The notes beneath the pieces are model-generated. The model was given only the letters and a program-made list of their open reading frames with translations, had not been told where the DNA came from and did no database searches. A stretch of 64,000 nucleotides of DNA from Pseudomonas sp. HN11 (GTDB lineage Bacteria; Pseudomonadota; Gammaproteobacteria; Pseudomonadales; Pseudomonadaceae): the NCBI RefSeq assembly GCF_021390155.1, contig NZ_CP089985.1, positions 2,801,001 to 2,865,000 on the forward strand, read 5' to 3'. Position numbers and translations under genes: made by a program. Shown one piece after another: positions 1 to 8,010 of this stretch; within the stretch, counting starts at the first letter, position 1, and every line of letters begins with the position of its first letter.

Positions 1-202
1 GGACATCAAGTCGAAGGTCGCCGGCGGCCCTGACCAGAAAGAAAACGAAGCCGACTTCCGCCTGGACTACGTGGTGCAGGCCGGTCCCCTGAAAGGCTTC
101 GGTACCACGTTCCGCACTGGTACCTATCACGGCAAGAACACCGGCACCGCCGACCAGGATCAAACCCGCCTGATCTTCAACTACACCTACGCTATCTTCT
201 AA
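1..202 (+). CDS. OprD-family outer membrane porin, C-terminal fragment
   Basis: The reading frame is open from base 2 and ends with TAA at 200-202, giving the last 66 residues of a protein whose start lies outside the window. The fragment has alternating polar/hydrophobic beta-strand character (DFRLDYVVQ, KGFGTTFRTGTYHG, QTRLIFNYTYAIF) and ends in a C-terminal phenylalanine, the usual signal for beta-barrel assembly. The final strands resemble OprD/OccD-type substrate-specific porins of Pseudomonas, which import small carboxylates, amino acids or peptides. The substrate cannot be told from this piece. Confidence 0.75.
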   Translation, partial: DIKSKVAGGPDQKENEADFRLDYVVQAGPLKGFGTTFRTGTYHGKNTGTADQDQTRLIFNYTYAIF

Positions 203-271
203 GTCTTCATGTGCATCCGGCCGTCATTGGGCTCTACACTGCCTCTCACTTGGTAGGCGCTGGAGGACCCG

Positions 272-2908
272 ATGACGGCCACACCCGACAACCGAATACT
301 TGGAACAATCGAGGGCCAACGCCTGGCGCCGCAGGATGCCGAGCGTTGGCGCGAGTGGGGCCCTTATTTGAGCGAGCGCCAATGGGGCACGGTACGCGAA
401 GACTACAGTGCCGACGGCGACGCATGGACTTACTTCCCCCATGAACACGCGCGTAGCCGCGCCTACCGTTGGGGCGAAGATGGGCTGGCCGGTTTCAGCG
501 ACAAAGCGCAACGCTGGTGCCTGGGCCTGGCCCTGTGGAACGAGCGCGATGCGATCATCAAAGAGCGCCTGTTCGGCCTCAACAACGCTGAGGGCAACCA
601 CGGTGAAGACGTCAAGGAACTGTACTTTTTCGTTGACGGCGTCCCGAGCCATGCCTACATGCGCATGCTCTATAAATACCCCCACGCTGCCTTTCCCTAC
701 GCCGACCTGATCAGCGAAAACGCCCGCCGTGGCCTGGAGGATACTGAGTACGAGATCCTCGATACTGGCGTGTTTGAAGACAATCGTTACTGCGATGTCA
801 GCGTCGAATATGCCAAGGATCAGCCCGACGATATCTTCATGCGTGTCACCGTGAAAAATCGTTCGGAGCAACCAACACGGTTGCAGGTGTTGCCTCAACT
901 GTGGGCACGCAACGACTGGAGCTGGACTCTTGATGCACCCAAACCGCAGCTGAAGTTGGACGGGGAACAGGTACTGGCGCACCATCCTGAACTGCTTGAC
1001 CGTCACCTCAGCGTCTGGGGCCAGGACGGGTTGGAGTGGCTGTTCTGTGAGAACGAAACCAACTCCCCCAGGCTGGATGGACAGCCGGCACCGGGGCCGT
1101 TCAAGGACGGGATCAATGACTATGTGGTCGAGGGTGTTCAATCGGCGATTCGCCGCGACAGCGGGACTAAAGTCGCCGCACGCTTCATCCTCGACCTGGC
1201 AGGCCTGCAAAGTAAAATCCTCTACCTGCGTTTCGCCCCGGTCGACGCGCCGCCGGTCAACGCTCGCAAGCTGTTCGAACAACGCCGCCAGGAGGCCGAT
1301 GACTTCTACGCCGCCTTGCAGCACGATCTCGCCGACGAGGACGCGCGCAATGTGCAGCGTCAGGCCTTGGCCGGTTTGCTGTGGTCCAAGCAACTCTATT
1401 ATTTGGACGTCAACCAATGGCTCGACGGCGACCCGGCGCAACCCACGCCACCGCCTGAGCGCCTGCATATCCGCAATACTCATTGGCGGCACCTGTCGAA
1501 TTTCGACATTCTTTCCATGCCTGACACCTGGGAATATCCGTGGTATGCCTCCTGGGACCAGGGTTTCCAGGCAGTGGCCATTGCATTGATCGATCTTGGG
1601 TACGCCAAGCAACAGCTGCTACTGCTGGTGAAAGATCGCTTCATGCACCCCAACGGTCAGTTGCCGGCCTATGAGTGGCGCTTTGACGATGCCAACCCGC
1701 CGGTGCACGCCTGGGCCAGTTGGCGGGTGTATCAGCAAGACAAGGCGCTGACCGGCGTAGGCGATATGGATTTCCTTGAACGGATTTTCCACAAGCTGCT
1801 GCTGAATTTTTCCTGGTGGGTCAACCGCAAGGACGCCGAAGGCCGCAACCTGTTCCAGGGCGGTTTCCTGGGTTTGGACAATATCGCCTTGTTTGACCGC
1901 TCGGCCGCGCTGCCGACGGGTTACCAACTGGATCAGGCCGACGGGACGGCATGGGTCGCGGCGTACGCGCTGGACTTGATGCGGATCGGCCTGGAGCTGG
2001 CCAAGCGCAACGGGGTGTATGTCGACATCGCCGTGAAGTTTTTCGAGCATTTCCTGTACATAGCCGGCGCCATCAACCGCGTCGACGACAGTGCCGAAGG
2101 CCTGTGGGATGAGCAGGACCTGTTCTTCTACGACGTGCTGCACCGTCCGGACGGCGAGAGCGAGCCGGTGCGTCTGCGCTCCATTGTTGGCCTGATGCCG
2201 CTGTTTGCCGTGCTGGTGCTGGAGCAGCGCGAGCATGAGGGCCTCGAGGGGTTGCGCGAGCGTTTGCTGGGGTTCATGAAGCATCGGCCGGACCTGGCCA
2301 AGCTGGTTTCACGCTGGAACGAGCCGGGGCAGGGTAACCGTCTGTTGCTGGCGCTGCTGCGCGGTGAACGCACCAAGGACCTGCTGCGGCGCATGCTCGA
2401 TGACAATGAGTTCTTGTCGGCGTTTGGTGTGCGCTCGCTGTCCAAGGCGTTCGCCGAGCGACCCCTGGCGTTGAAGATGAACGGCAACACGCTGTGTGCC
2501 CGCTACCAGCCCGGCGAGTCCGACTCGCGTTTGTACGGCGGCAACTCCAATTGGCGCGGGCCATTGTGGATGCCGGTGAACTACATGTTGATCGAATCGC
2601 TGCGCGAGTTTCACCGCTACTACGCGGACAACTTCTCGGTGGAATACCCGACGGGCAGTGGTTATCTGTCATCCCTGGAGGAAGTGGCTGGTAGCCTCAG
2701 TCACCGTCTGACTCGGTTGTTTCTGCGCGATGAAAATGGCCTGCGGCCGTCGATGGCGGGGTATGCGCAGTTGGAGGCGGACCCGGAGAGTCGCGACCTG
2801 GTGTTGTTCCATGAGTATTTTCATGGAGAGACTGGGCGGGGGTTGGGAGCTTCGCACCAGACGGGGTGGAGTGCGTTGGTGGCGTTGTTGCTGCAGCCAA
2901 AAATCTAA
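272..2908 (+). CDS. GH63-like glucosidase (MGH1-type glycoside hydrolase)
   Basis: This 878-residue protein has no signal peptide and is probably cytoplasmic. It resembles the large bacterial 'glucosidase' proteins of the GH63/MGH1 group, which fold as an (alpha/alpha)6 barrel. The segment around residues 424-431 (WYASWDQG, Asp429) looks like the conserved acidic/aromatic active-site loop of clan GH-G enzymes. GNSNWRGPLWMPVNYML near residue 755 and the C-terminal HEYFHGETGRGLGASHQTGW stretch are typical of the C-terminal barrel. The substrate is unknown; relatives act on alpha-glucosides or mannosylglycerate-like compounds. GGAGG lies 5 bases before the ATG. The gene stands alone and is followed by a strong palindrome. 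The family is fairly sure, the specificity is not. Confidence 0.8.
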   Translation: MTATPDNRILGTIEGQRLAPQDAERWREWGPYLSERQWGTVREDYSADGDAWTYFPHEHARSRAYRWGEDGLAGFSDKAQRWCLGLALWNERDAIIKERLFGLNNAEGNHGEDVKELYFFVDGVPSHAYMRMLYKYPHAAFPYADLISENARRGLEDTEYEILDTGVFEDNRYCDVSVEYAKDQPDDIFMRVTVKNRSEQPTRLQVLPQLWARNDWSWTLDAPKPQLKLDGEQVLAHHPELLDRHLSVWGQDGLEWLFCENETNSPRLDGQPAPGPFKDGINDYVVEGVQSAIRRDSGTKVAARFILDLAGLQSKILYLRFAPVDAPPVNARKLFEQRRQEADDFYAALQHDLADEDARNVQRQALAGLLWSKQLYYLDVNQWLDGDPAQPTPPPERLHIRNTHWRHLSNFDILSMPDTWEYPWYASWDQGFQAVAIALIDLGYAKQQLLLLVKDRFMHPNGQLPAYEWRFDDANPPVHAWASWRVYQQDKALTGVGDMDFLERIFHKLLLNFSWWVNRKDAEGRNLFQGGFLGLDNIALFDRSAALPTGYQLDQADGTAWVAAYALDLMRIGLELAKRNGVYVDIAVKFFEHFLYIAGAINRVDDSAEGLWDEQDLFFYDVLHRPDGESEPVRLRSIVGLMPLFAVLVLEQREHEGLEGLRERLLGFMKHRPDLAKLVSRWNEPGQGNRLLLALLRGERTKDLLRRMLDDNEFLSAFGVRSLSKAFAERPLALKMNGNTLCARYQPGESDSRLYGGNSNWRGPLWMPVNYMLIESLREFHRYYADNFSVEYPTGSGYLSSLEEVAGSLSHRLTRLFLRDENGLRPSMAGYAQLEADPESRDLVLFHEYFHGETGRGLGASHQTGWSALVALLLQPKI

Positions 2909-2924
2909 GTCACACCGCAGAATA

Positions 2925-2958
2925 AAAGGTGGGAGCGGGCAAGCCCGCTCCCACCTTT
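2925..2958. repeat. REP-type perfect palindrome, likely bidirectional terminator
   Basis: Two 16-base arms (AAAGGTGGGAGCGGGC and GCCCGCTCCCACCTTT) pair perfectly around a 2-base AA loop. The arms end in A and T runs, so transcripts from both convergent genes could form a hairpin followed by U residues. The core matches the other GTGGGAGC...GCTCCCAC elements at 13999 and 24279. Confidence 0.85.
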
Positions 2959-2972
2959 GAACTTCAGCGGAC

Positions 2973-3287
2973 TCAGGAAGGGAACAGCTCGCTCAGCTTC
3001 ATGGCCAGCATCATGTCGCCTTCGGTGCGCAGCTTGCCGCCCATGAAGGCCTGCATGCCGTCGGTGGAGCCGTCGACGATGCCTTCCAGGGTTTCGCTGT
3101 CCATGACCAGGGTCACTTGGGCGTCTGGGTTTTCGCCTTCCAACAGTTCACAGGTCTTGTCTTTGACGACCAGGGAAAAGTTCTTGGTGTCGTCGATACG
3201 GAAACCGAACACCAGGTCCAAGCCTTCGGCAGCGCTTGGGTTGAATTTGGCTTTCATTGCTTCTACAGCTTTGGCTACGTCAGTCAT
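2973..3287 (-). CDS. SCP2 sterol-binding domain protein
   Basis: This 104-residue cytoplasmic protein consists of one SCP2-like domain. It has the pattern of an N-terminal helix, FRIDDTKNFSLVVKDKTCELLEG strands and the VTLVMDSETLEGIVDG / MQAFMGGKLRTEGDMMLAMKL helices. SCP2 domains bind hydrophobic ligands such as fatty acyl groups. Small standalone versions are common in Pseudomonas, often beside phosphotransferase or phosphatase genes. AAGGATC lies 6-8 bases before the ATG. The histidine phosphatase just upstream on the same strand could be co-transcribed. The ligand is unknown. Confidence 0.9.
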   Translation of the reverse strand: MTDVAKAVEAMKAKFNPSAAEGLDLVFGFRIDDTKNFSLVVKDKTCELLEGENPDAQVTLVMDSETLEGIVDGSTDGMQAFMGGKLRTEGDMMLAMKLSELFPS

Positions 3288-3343
3288 GGTTTCGATCCTT
3301 TAGGGTAGAGTCCAGTGACCTTGGGGTCACGGTTGGCCGCAGT

Positions 3344-4054
3344 TCATCGGAACGTGATGAGCTGCGGCGCCTTCAACAGTTGCAAGTGGGTATGACTGTT
3401 GAAGGAAGCCAGTGCCACCTCGCGACCGCGGAATTTCAGCTGGTTGAGCGAGGTGTTAACAATTTGCCAGTTCAGTTCGAAGGCCTGTGCGGCAGGCATC
3501 CGGGTAATCAGGTGGAGCAGGGCGGTAATGGTGCCGCCGGAGGTGAACACGGCGATCTTTTGCGTGTTGTCAGCCGCTTCAAGAATGCGTTGCAGGCCAC
3601 CTTGCACACGTTCCACGAACCCCAGCCAACTCTCCAGTCCTGGAGGGTCATAAGTGCCGGCCAGCCAGCGCTCGATGATCAGGGCGAAGATGCGCTGGAA
3701 TTCACTGCGGTTCTGCGCGGCATTGCGCAGGATCTCCAGGGCTTCGGGTTCGGCGGTGAGCAGGTCGGGGAGCAGGGCGCGGATGATCGCGTCGGCATCG
3801 AATTCATTGAAGGCACTGTCGATTTCCAGTGCCGGCACCGGCAGACCAAGGGCGCTGTACTGATCGAAGGTGGCGGTGGCGGTGTGTTGCTGGCGGCGCA
3901 GGTCGCCGGCCACGCAGCGGTCGAACACCAGGCCCATGTCCGCCAGGTGACGACCGAGCACTTGCGCCTGTTCCACGCCAACGGGCGACAGGACGTCATA
4001 GTCGTCTTCACCGAAGGAGGCTTGGCCATGTCGAATCAGATAGATGCTGCCCAC
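3344..4054 (-). CDS. Histidine phosphatase family protein (phosphoglycerate mutase-like)
   Basis: This 236-residue protein begins with the RHG signature (SIYLIRHGQASFG), which carries the phosphorylated catalytic histidine of the branch-1 histidine phosphatases. The second half holds the KIAVFTSGGTITAL segment, where a Gly replaces the usual second His-containing 'SHGG' loop position. The start is GTG at 4054; it gives the normal N-terminus directly before the first beta strand and no upstream ATG improves it. The gene lies upstream of the SCP2 gene with 56 bases between. A cofactor-type phosphatase role is likely; the substrate is unknown. Confidence 0.85.
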   Translation of the reverse strand: MGSIYLIRHGQASFGEDDYDVLSPVGVEQAQVLGRHLADMGLVFDRCVAGDLRRQQHTATATFDQYSALGLPVPALEIDSAFNEFDADAIIRALLPDLLTAEPEALEILRNAAQNRSEFQRIFALIIERWLAGTYDPPGLESWLGFVERVQGGLQRILEAADNTQKIAVFTSGGTITALLHLITRMPAAQAFELNWQIVNTSLNQLKFRGREVALASFNSHTHLQLLKAPQLITFR

Positions 4055-4248
4055 GTCCGTTTTCCCGGTACGTTGAAAGTCTGGCGAGGTTATGAGGATG
4101 CCGAAGGGCTGTCAATGAAAAAACATACGCTTGTTTTAAAAGTGCGTTAGAGGGCTGGTTGCTGGCGGTTTGATCACTGGCCCGAACGCGGTGCCGCCGG
4201 TATGCTTGGGCAATCCGCGCCTGGCGCACTGCACTTGTAAGGAGAACT

Positions 4249-5274
4249 ATGGATTTTCTGGCCGAATACGCGAGCTTTCTGGCGAAGACCGTCACCCTGG
4301 TGGTTGCTATTCTGGTGGTACTGATCAGCTTCGCATCGCTGCGCAGCAAAGGTCGTCGCAAATCCGCCGGCCAGTTGCAGGTCAATAAGCTCAATGACTT
4401 CTACAAGGGCCTGCGTGAGCGTCTGGAGTCAACGCTGCTCGACAAGGACCAGCTCAAAGCCCTGCGCAAGTGCGAAGGCAAAGCTGAAAAGAAGAAGGGC
4501 AAGCAGAAAGCCGAGGCCAGGCCACGGGTGTTCGTGCTGGATTTCGACGGTGACATCAAGGCCTCGGCCACCGAGAGCCTGCGCCATGAAATTACAGCGC
4601 TCCTCAGCCTGGCCACCCCTAAAGATGAAGTGGTGCTGCGCCTGGAAAGCGGTGGTGGCATGGTCCATAGCTACGGGCTGGCGTCTTCGCAATTGGCGCG
4701 CATCCGCCAGGCGGGCGTGCCGCTGACTGTGTGCATCGACAAGGTGGCGGCCAGCGGCGGCTACATGATGGCCTGCATTGGCGAGAAGATTATCAGCGCG
4801 CCGTTTGCCATCCTCGGTTCCATCGGCGTGGTAGCGCAGTTGCCTAACGTCAACCGCTTGCTGAAAAAACACGACATCGACTTCGAAGTGCTGACTGCCG
4901 GTGAGTACAAACGCACCCTCACGGTGTTTGGCGAAAACACCGAGAAGGGCCGCGAGAAGTTCCAGGAAGACCTGGACATCACTCACCAACTGTTCAAGAA
5001 CTTCGTCTCGCGCTACCGCCCGCAGCTGGCCATTGATGATGTAGCGACCGGAGAAGTGTGGCTGGGTGTTGCGGCCCTCGACAAACAACTGGTCGATGAG
5101 CTGCAGACCAGCGACGAATACCTGGCCACCAAGGCCAAGACCGCCGAGGTTTTCCATTTGCACTATGCCGAACGCAAGAGCTTGCAGGAAAGGGTAGGCC
5201 TGGCAGCCAGTGGTTCGGTGGACCGCGTGTTGTTGACCTGGTGGAGCCGGTTGACCCAGCAGCGGTTCTGGTAA
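4249..5274 (+). CDS. sohB: Inner-membrane serine protease SohB (S49 family)
   Basis: This 341-residue protein has an N-terminal membrane anchor (about residues 9-30), a basic linker rich in Lys/Ala, and an S49 signal-peptide-peptidase domain. The Ser/Lys dyad is visible: Ser169 in VAASGGYMMA and Lys221 in AGEYKRTLTVFGENT. The length is close to E. coli SohB (about 349). The family cleaves membrane-associated peptides and signal peptide remnants. AAGGAGAACT precedes the ATG. The gene is monocistronic, followed by a hairpin and a convergent dehydrogenase. Confidence 0.95.
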   Translation: MDFLAEYASFLAKTVTLVVAILVVLISFASLRSKGRRKSAGQLQVNKLNDFYKGLRERLESTLLDKDQLKALRKCEGKAEKKKGKQKAEARPRVFVLDFDGDIKASATESLRHEITALLSLATPKDEVVLRLESGGGMVHSYGLASSQLARIRQAGVPLTVCIDKVAASGGYMMACIGEKIISAPFAILGSIGVVAQLPNVNRLLKKHDIDFEVLTAGEYKRTLTVFGENTEKGREKFQEDLDITHQLFKNFVSRYRPQLAIDDVATGEVWLGVAALDKQLVDELQTSDEYLATKAKTAEVFHLHYAERKSLQERVGLAASGSVDRVLLTWWSRLTQQRFW

Positions 5275-5282
5275 GGCTGATC

Positions 5283-5320
5283 AGCGGTGCACAGGTTTCA
5301 TTGAGGCCTGTGGCACCGCT
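5283..5320. terminator. Hairpin between convergent sohB and dehydrogenase genes
   Basis: AGCGGTGC-ACAGG and CCTGT-GGCACCGCT pair with one bulge around an 11-base loop. The position, 9 bases after the sohB stop and between convergent genes, suits termination. No clear U-run follows. Confidence 0.55.
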
Positions 5321-5354
5321 GGTATAGGGTGCAAAGGGCAGACAGTCCAGCAGG

Positions 5355-6470
5355 TCAGGGCTCAAGCACCACCTTGAGGGATTTGTCGCCGCGCTCCATC
5401 ACCGCGAACGCTTCCTTGAAATCCGCCAGGGCGAACTTGTGGGTCACCACGCCACGCATATCGATCTTGCGATTGCCGATAAAATCGATAGCACGTGGGT
5501 ACATGTAGGGTCCCAGGTGCGAGCCGAGTACATCCAACTCCTTGCGGTCGCCAATGATCGACCAATCCACCGTGGCCTCGTCATTGAACACGCTGAACTC
5601 GACGAAACGCCCCAGCTTGCGCAGCATCGCCAGGCCCTGGTTGACCGCCTTGTGATGGCCGGTGGCTTCAATATAGATGTCGCAACCGTAGCCATCGGTG
5701 ATGTCGCGGATCTTGGCCAGTACGTCGACTTCGGCCGGATTCCACACTTCGTCGGCGCCCATGCGCAGGGCGAGGGCGGTGCGTTCGGGTTTCATGTCCA
5801 GCACGATGAGCCTTTTCGGATTGCGCATGCGCACCGCGCCGATGATGCCCAGGCCTAGCGTACCGGCCCCGGCGACCACCACCACGTCATCGAAATCCAC
5901 ATTGGCGCGTTCGGCGGCGTGCAGTGAACAGGCCAGGGGTTCGATCAGAATGGCTTCGTCCGGCGCAATGGCGTCCGGGACTTTGTGGATGATGCCTTCC
6001 TTGGTGAAGATCATGTACTGGGCCATGGCGCCCTGCACGTTGTTCTGGAAACCATAGAGGTCGTGTTTCTGGCACATCCAGTACTGCCCGTGATTGCAGA
6101 AGCGGCAGCCCCAGCACGGCACGATTTGTTCGGAAATGACCCGTTCGCCAATCTTCACGCCACGCCTTTCCGCGCCAGGGCCGAGTGCAACCACGCGGCA
6201 CACGAACTCATGGCCGGGGATCATTGGCGGTTTCACGTAGCGCGGTTGCTCGGCGTCGCCCCAGAACGAAGGCGCGCCGCGATAGGTCTTGATATCGCCC
6301 ATGCAGATACCACACAGCTCGACCTTGGTGAGAATTTCGTCGGGGCCAGGGACAGGCACATCGACGGTTTCCAGCCGGTAGTCTTCAGGGCCATGACAGA
6401 CCACTGCCTGCATGGTTTTCGGGATGATTGGGGACAGTTGTTCTTGCGGGCGTTCGGTAACGGTGGACAT
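5355..6470 (-). CDS. Zinc-dependent alcohol/polyol dehydrogenase, possibly erythritol/L-threitol dehydrogenase
   Basis: This 371-residue medium-chain dehydrogenase has the catalytic zinc region (CGICMGDIK, then PGHEFVCRV), the four structural-zinc cysteines in the C-x2-C-x2-C-x7-C array CWGCRFCNHGQYWMC, and the nucleotide loop VAGAGTLGLGIIG. Overall it most resembles proteins annotated as erythritol/L-threitol dehydrogenase, so a sugar alcohol is the likely substrate. I chose the ATG at 6470 because GAGG lies 7 bases before it; the longer frame to 6530 has no support. It is the second gene after a sugar-binding protein, with a strong hairpin between them. The exact polyol is inferred only. 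Confidence 0.8.
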   Translation of the reverse strand: MSTVTERPQEQLSPIIPKTMQAVVCHGPEDYRLETVDVPVPGPDEILTKVELCGICMGDIKTYRGAPSFWGDAEQPRYVKPPMIPGHEFVCRVVALGPGAERRGVKIGERVISEQIVPCWGCRFCNHGQYWMCQKHDLYGFQNNVQGAMAQYMIFTKEGIIHKVPDAIAPDEAILIEPLACSLHAAERANVDFDDVVVVAGAGTLGLGIIGAVRMRNPKRLIVLDMKPERTALALRMGADEVWNPAEVDVLAKIRDITDGYGCDIYIEATGHHKAVNQGLAMLRKLGRFVEFSVFNDEATVDWSIIGDRKELDVLGSHLGPYMYPRAIDFIGNRKIDMRGVVTHKFALADFKEAFAVMERGDKSLKVVLEP

Positions 6471-6496
6471 GGCAGACCTCGCAGCAAAGGTGAGCG

Positions 6497-6521
6497 TATC
6501 GCTCCCGTGCAGGGAGCGATA
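6497..6521 (-). promoter_or_regulatory. Intercistronic hairpin between binding-protein and dehydrogenase genes
   Basis: TATCGCTCCC and GGGAGCGATA form a perfect 10-bp stem with a 5-base loop, directly after the binding-protein stop and before the dehydrogenase RBS. Such hairpins often stabilise the upstream binding-protein message and lower expression of the next gene. No U-run is visible, so partial rather than full termination is likely. Confidence 0.65.
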
Positions 6522-6533
6522 ACCCGGCATGGT

Positions 6534-7541
6534 TTACTTGGCGCCGCTGACTTGCTTGTACAGCGCGTCGGCATTGGCGTTGGTCACCGGTACCCATGGA
6601 AGGATGTAGTTCTTCGCGGTGCCATCACCCCATTTCACGTCTTTGGCATAGCGTTCCCAGATCACTGATCGAGGTTTGTAGTCGCTACCGGCCAGGGCGC
6701 GCAGGGCTACGTCCAGTGCGCCTTGGGACTGGGCCTGGGCGTCTTGCAGGAAGGTGGTGACCTCGTCTTTCTTCGCCGCCTGGATCGCGTCCGGCATGCC
6801 GTCGATGGATGTGACTGGCACGTCCTTGGAAGTCAGTCCGTGGGACTTAAGCGCTTGCACAGCGCCGAGGGCCATGTCGTCGTTCTGCGCGATCACACCG
6901 TTGATGCCTTTGGGGTGGGCGTTCAGCCAATCTTCAGTGAGGGTCAGGGCCTGCGCGCGGTCCCAGTTAGCGGTCTTTTTCTCGATGATCTTGATGTCCG
7001 GGTGTTTGCCCAGTACTTCCAGTTCACCTTTTTCCCGATCAATCTGCGCCGACTGGCCAATCGGGCCCTGGATGATCACCACATTCCCTTTACCGTTGAG
7101 CTTGTCGACCATGGCCTGAGCCTGCAGGCGGCCGCCTTCCACGTCGTCGTTGCCCACGTAGGGGACAGAGGCATCGGCTACTTTCGTATTGGAGGCGATG
7201 ACCACCATGTCGTTGCTCATGGCTTGCTTGACGGTGCCCACGCCGGCCTTGGTGTCGATGGGCACGAAGAGAATGGCGTCGTAGTGCTGGGTCACCATGT
7301 TTTCGATCTGGTTGTTCTGAGTGAGTGCGTCGTAGTTGCCGTCGAACACAGTGAGCTGCACGGTGCCATCTTTGACGGCCGGGTGTTCCTTGAGCTCGCG
7401 CACCCAGTTCTGCATGAATTGGCCCTTGAGGCCGTAAACCGCGGCGCCGACCTTGTAGGTCTTGCCGTCGGCAGCCAGGGCAATACTGCTGGCGAGGAGA
7501 GAGAGGGCCGCAACGGCGGCGAAGGTCGTAGCAAGTTTCAT
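6534..7541 (-). CDS. Periplasmic sugar-binding protein (RbsB-like, ABC transporter)
   Basis: This 335-residue protein starts with a signal peptide (MKLATTFAAVAALSLLASS, cleavage near ALAAD) and continues as a type-1 periplasmic binding protein of the ribose/galactose class. It has the YDAILFVPIDTKAGVGTVKQA and GINGVIAQNDDMALGAVQAL segments. A GGGG-containing sequence about 8 bases before the ATG at 7541 supports this start over the frame's upstream end at 7583. Families like this normally sit beside an ATPase (RbsA) and permease (RbsC); neither is here. Co-direction with a polyol dehydrogenase suggests a polyol or tetrose ligand. Confidence 0.85.
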   Translation of the reverse strand: MKLATTFAAVAALSLLASSIALAADGKTYKVGAAVYGLKGQFMQNWVRELKEHPAVKDGTVQLTVFDGNYDALTQNNQIENMVTQHYDAILFVPIDTKAGVGTVKQAMSNDMVVIASNTKVADASVPYVGNDDVEGGRLQAQAMVDKLNGKGNVVIIQGPIGQSAQIDREKGELEVLGKHPDIKIIEKKTANWDRAQALTLTEDWLNAHPKGINGVIAQNDDMALGAVQALKSHGLTSKDVPVTSIDGMPDAIQAAKKDEVTTFLQDAQAQSQGALDVALRALAGSDYKPRSVIWERYAKDVKWGDGTAKNYILPWVPVTNANADALYKQVSGAK

Positions 7542-8010
7542 GATGAGCACCCCATTTATTGTTGTAGTCAGTCGTTCATTCATTGCTTGTGATGATCATA
7601 TGTTTATCAAATGAAATTCTGATCGGTCAAATGCTTTCGTGAAAAACTGGAAAAAAGGCTTTTTTCTTGGTTTTTTGGGTTTTGCGCTGATACTTAGTCT
7701 GATTTTTTGCTGATAATAATTTCATACGGTGATCAAATGATCGATTTGGTGTTGGAGGTTTTACAGATCTTGTAATAGTTTTGGATTGTGGGGATTTTCC
7801 CTTTCAACTGTACGATTCAAGTCCTTTTGTCATTGCAGGATTTGCATGAACACCCTCTCGGAGCCTCCCAGTCGTCTTTCCCCAAGCCATCCGCTGTCGC
7901 TGTTCCGTCTGAAACACCCCGTATTCCGACTGCTAACCTTGTACCGGTCCACTGACCGCGCCTTGCCGTGCCCGGCATTCTGAAAATCGATGACTGAAGA
8001 GACTCAATAA
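7542..8010. promoter_or_regulatory. Divergent intergenic region with four CATTTGATCA-like motifs
   Basis: This 469-base gene-free region separates the sugar-binding protein and the TerC-like gene. On the minus strand it carries CATTTGATCA (7739-7730), CATATGATCA (7602-7593), CATTTGATAA (7613-7604) and CATTTGACCG (7633-7624). GATCA-AA-TGATC (7731-7742) is a small perfect palindrome. Three copies lie within 41 bases just upstream of the binding-protein start, which suits an operator for an unlinked sugar repressor or activator. GAAAAAAGGCTTTTTTC (7650-7666) is a weak AT hairpin. Nothing else is evident in 7743-8010; I could not fit a manganese (yybP-ykoY) riboswitch there. Confidence 0.45.

Noticed and set aside
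224..1612. Long minus-strand open frame of 462 codons opposite the GH63-like gene
   Set aside because: It is the antisense shadow of a well-supported gene with high GC at third positions; it has no recognisable domain and no RBS.
7786..8010. Possible manganese (yybP-ykoY) riboswitch or short leader gene before the TerC-like gene
   Set aside because: TerC genes often have this riboswitch, but I could not find its conserved loops here; the short open frame at 7786-7983 lacks an RBS and a recognisable product.
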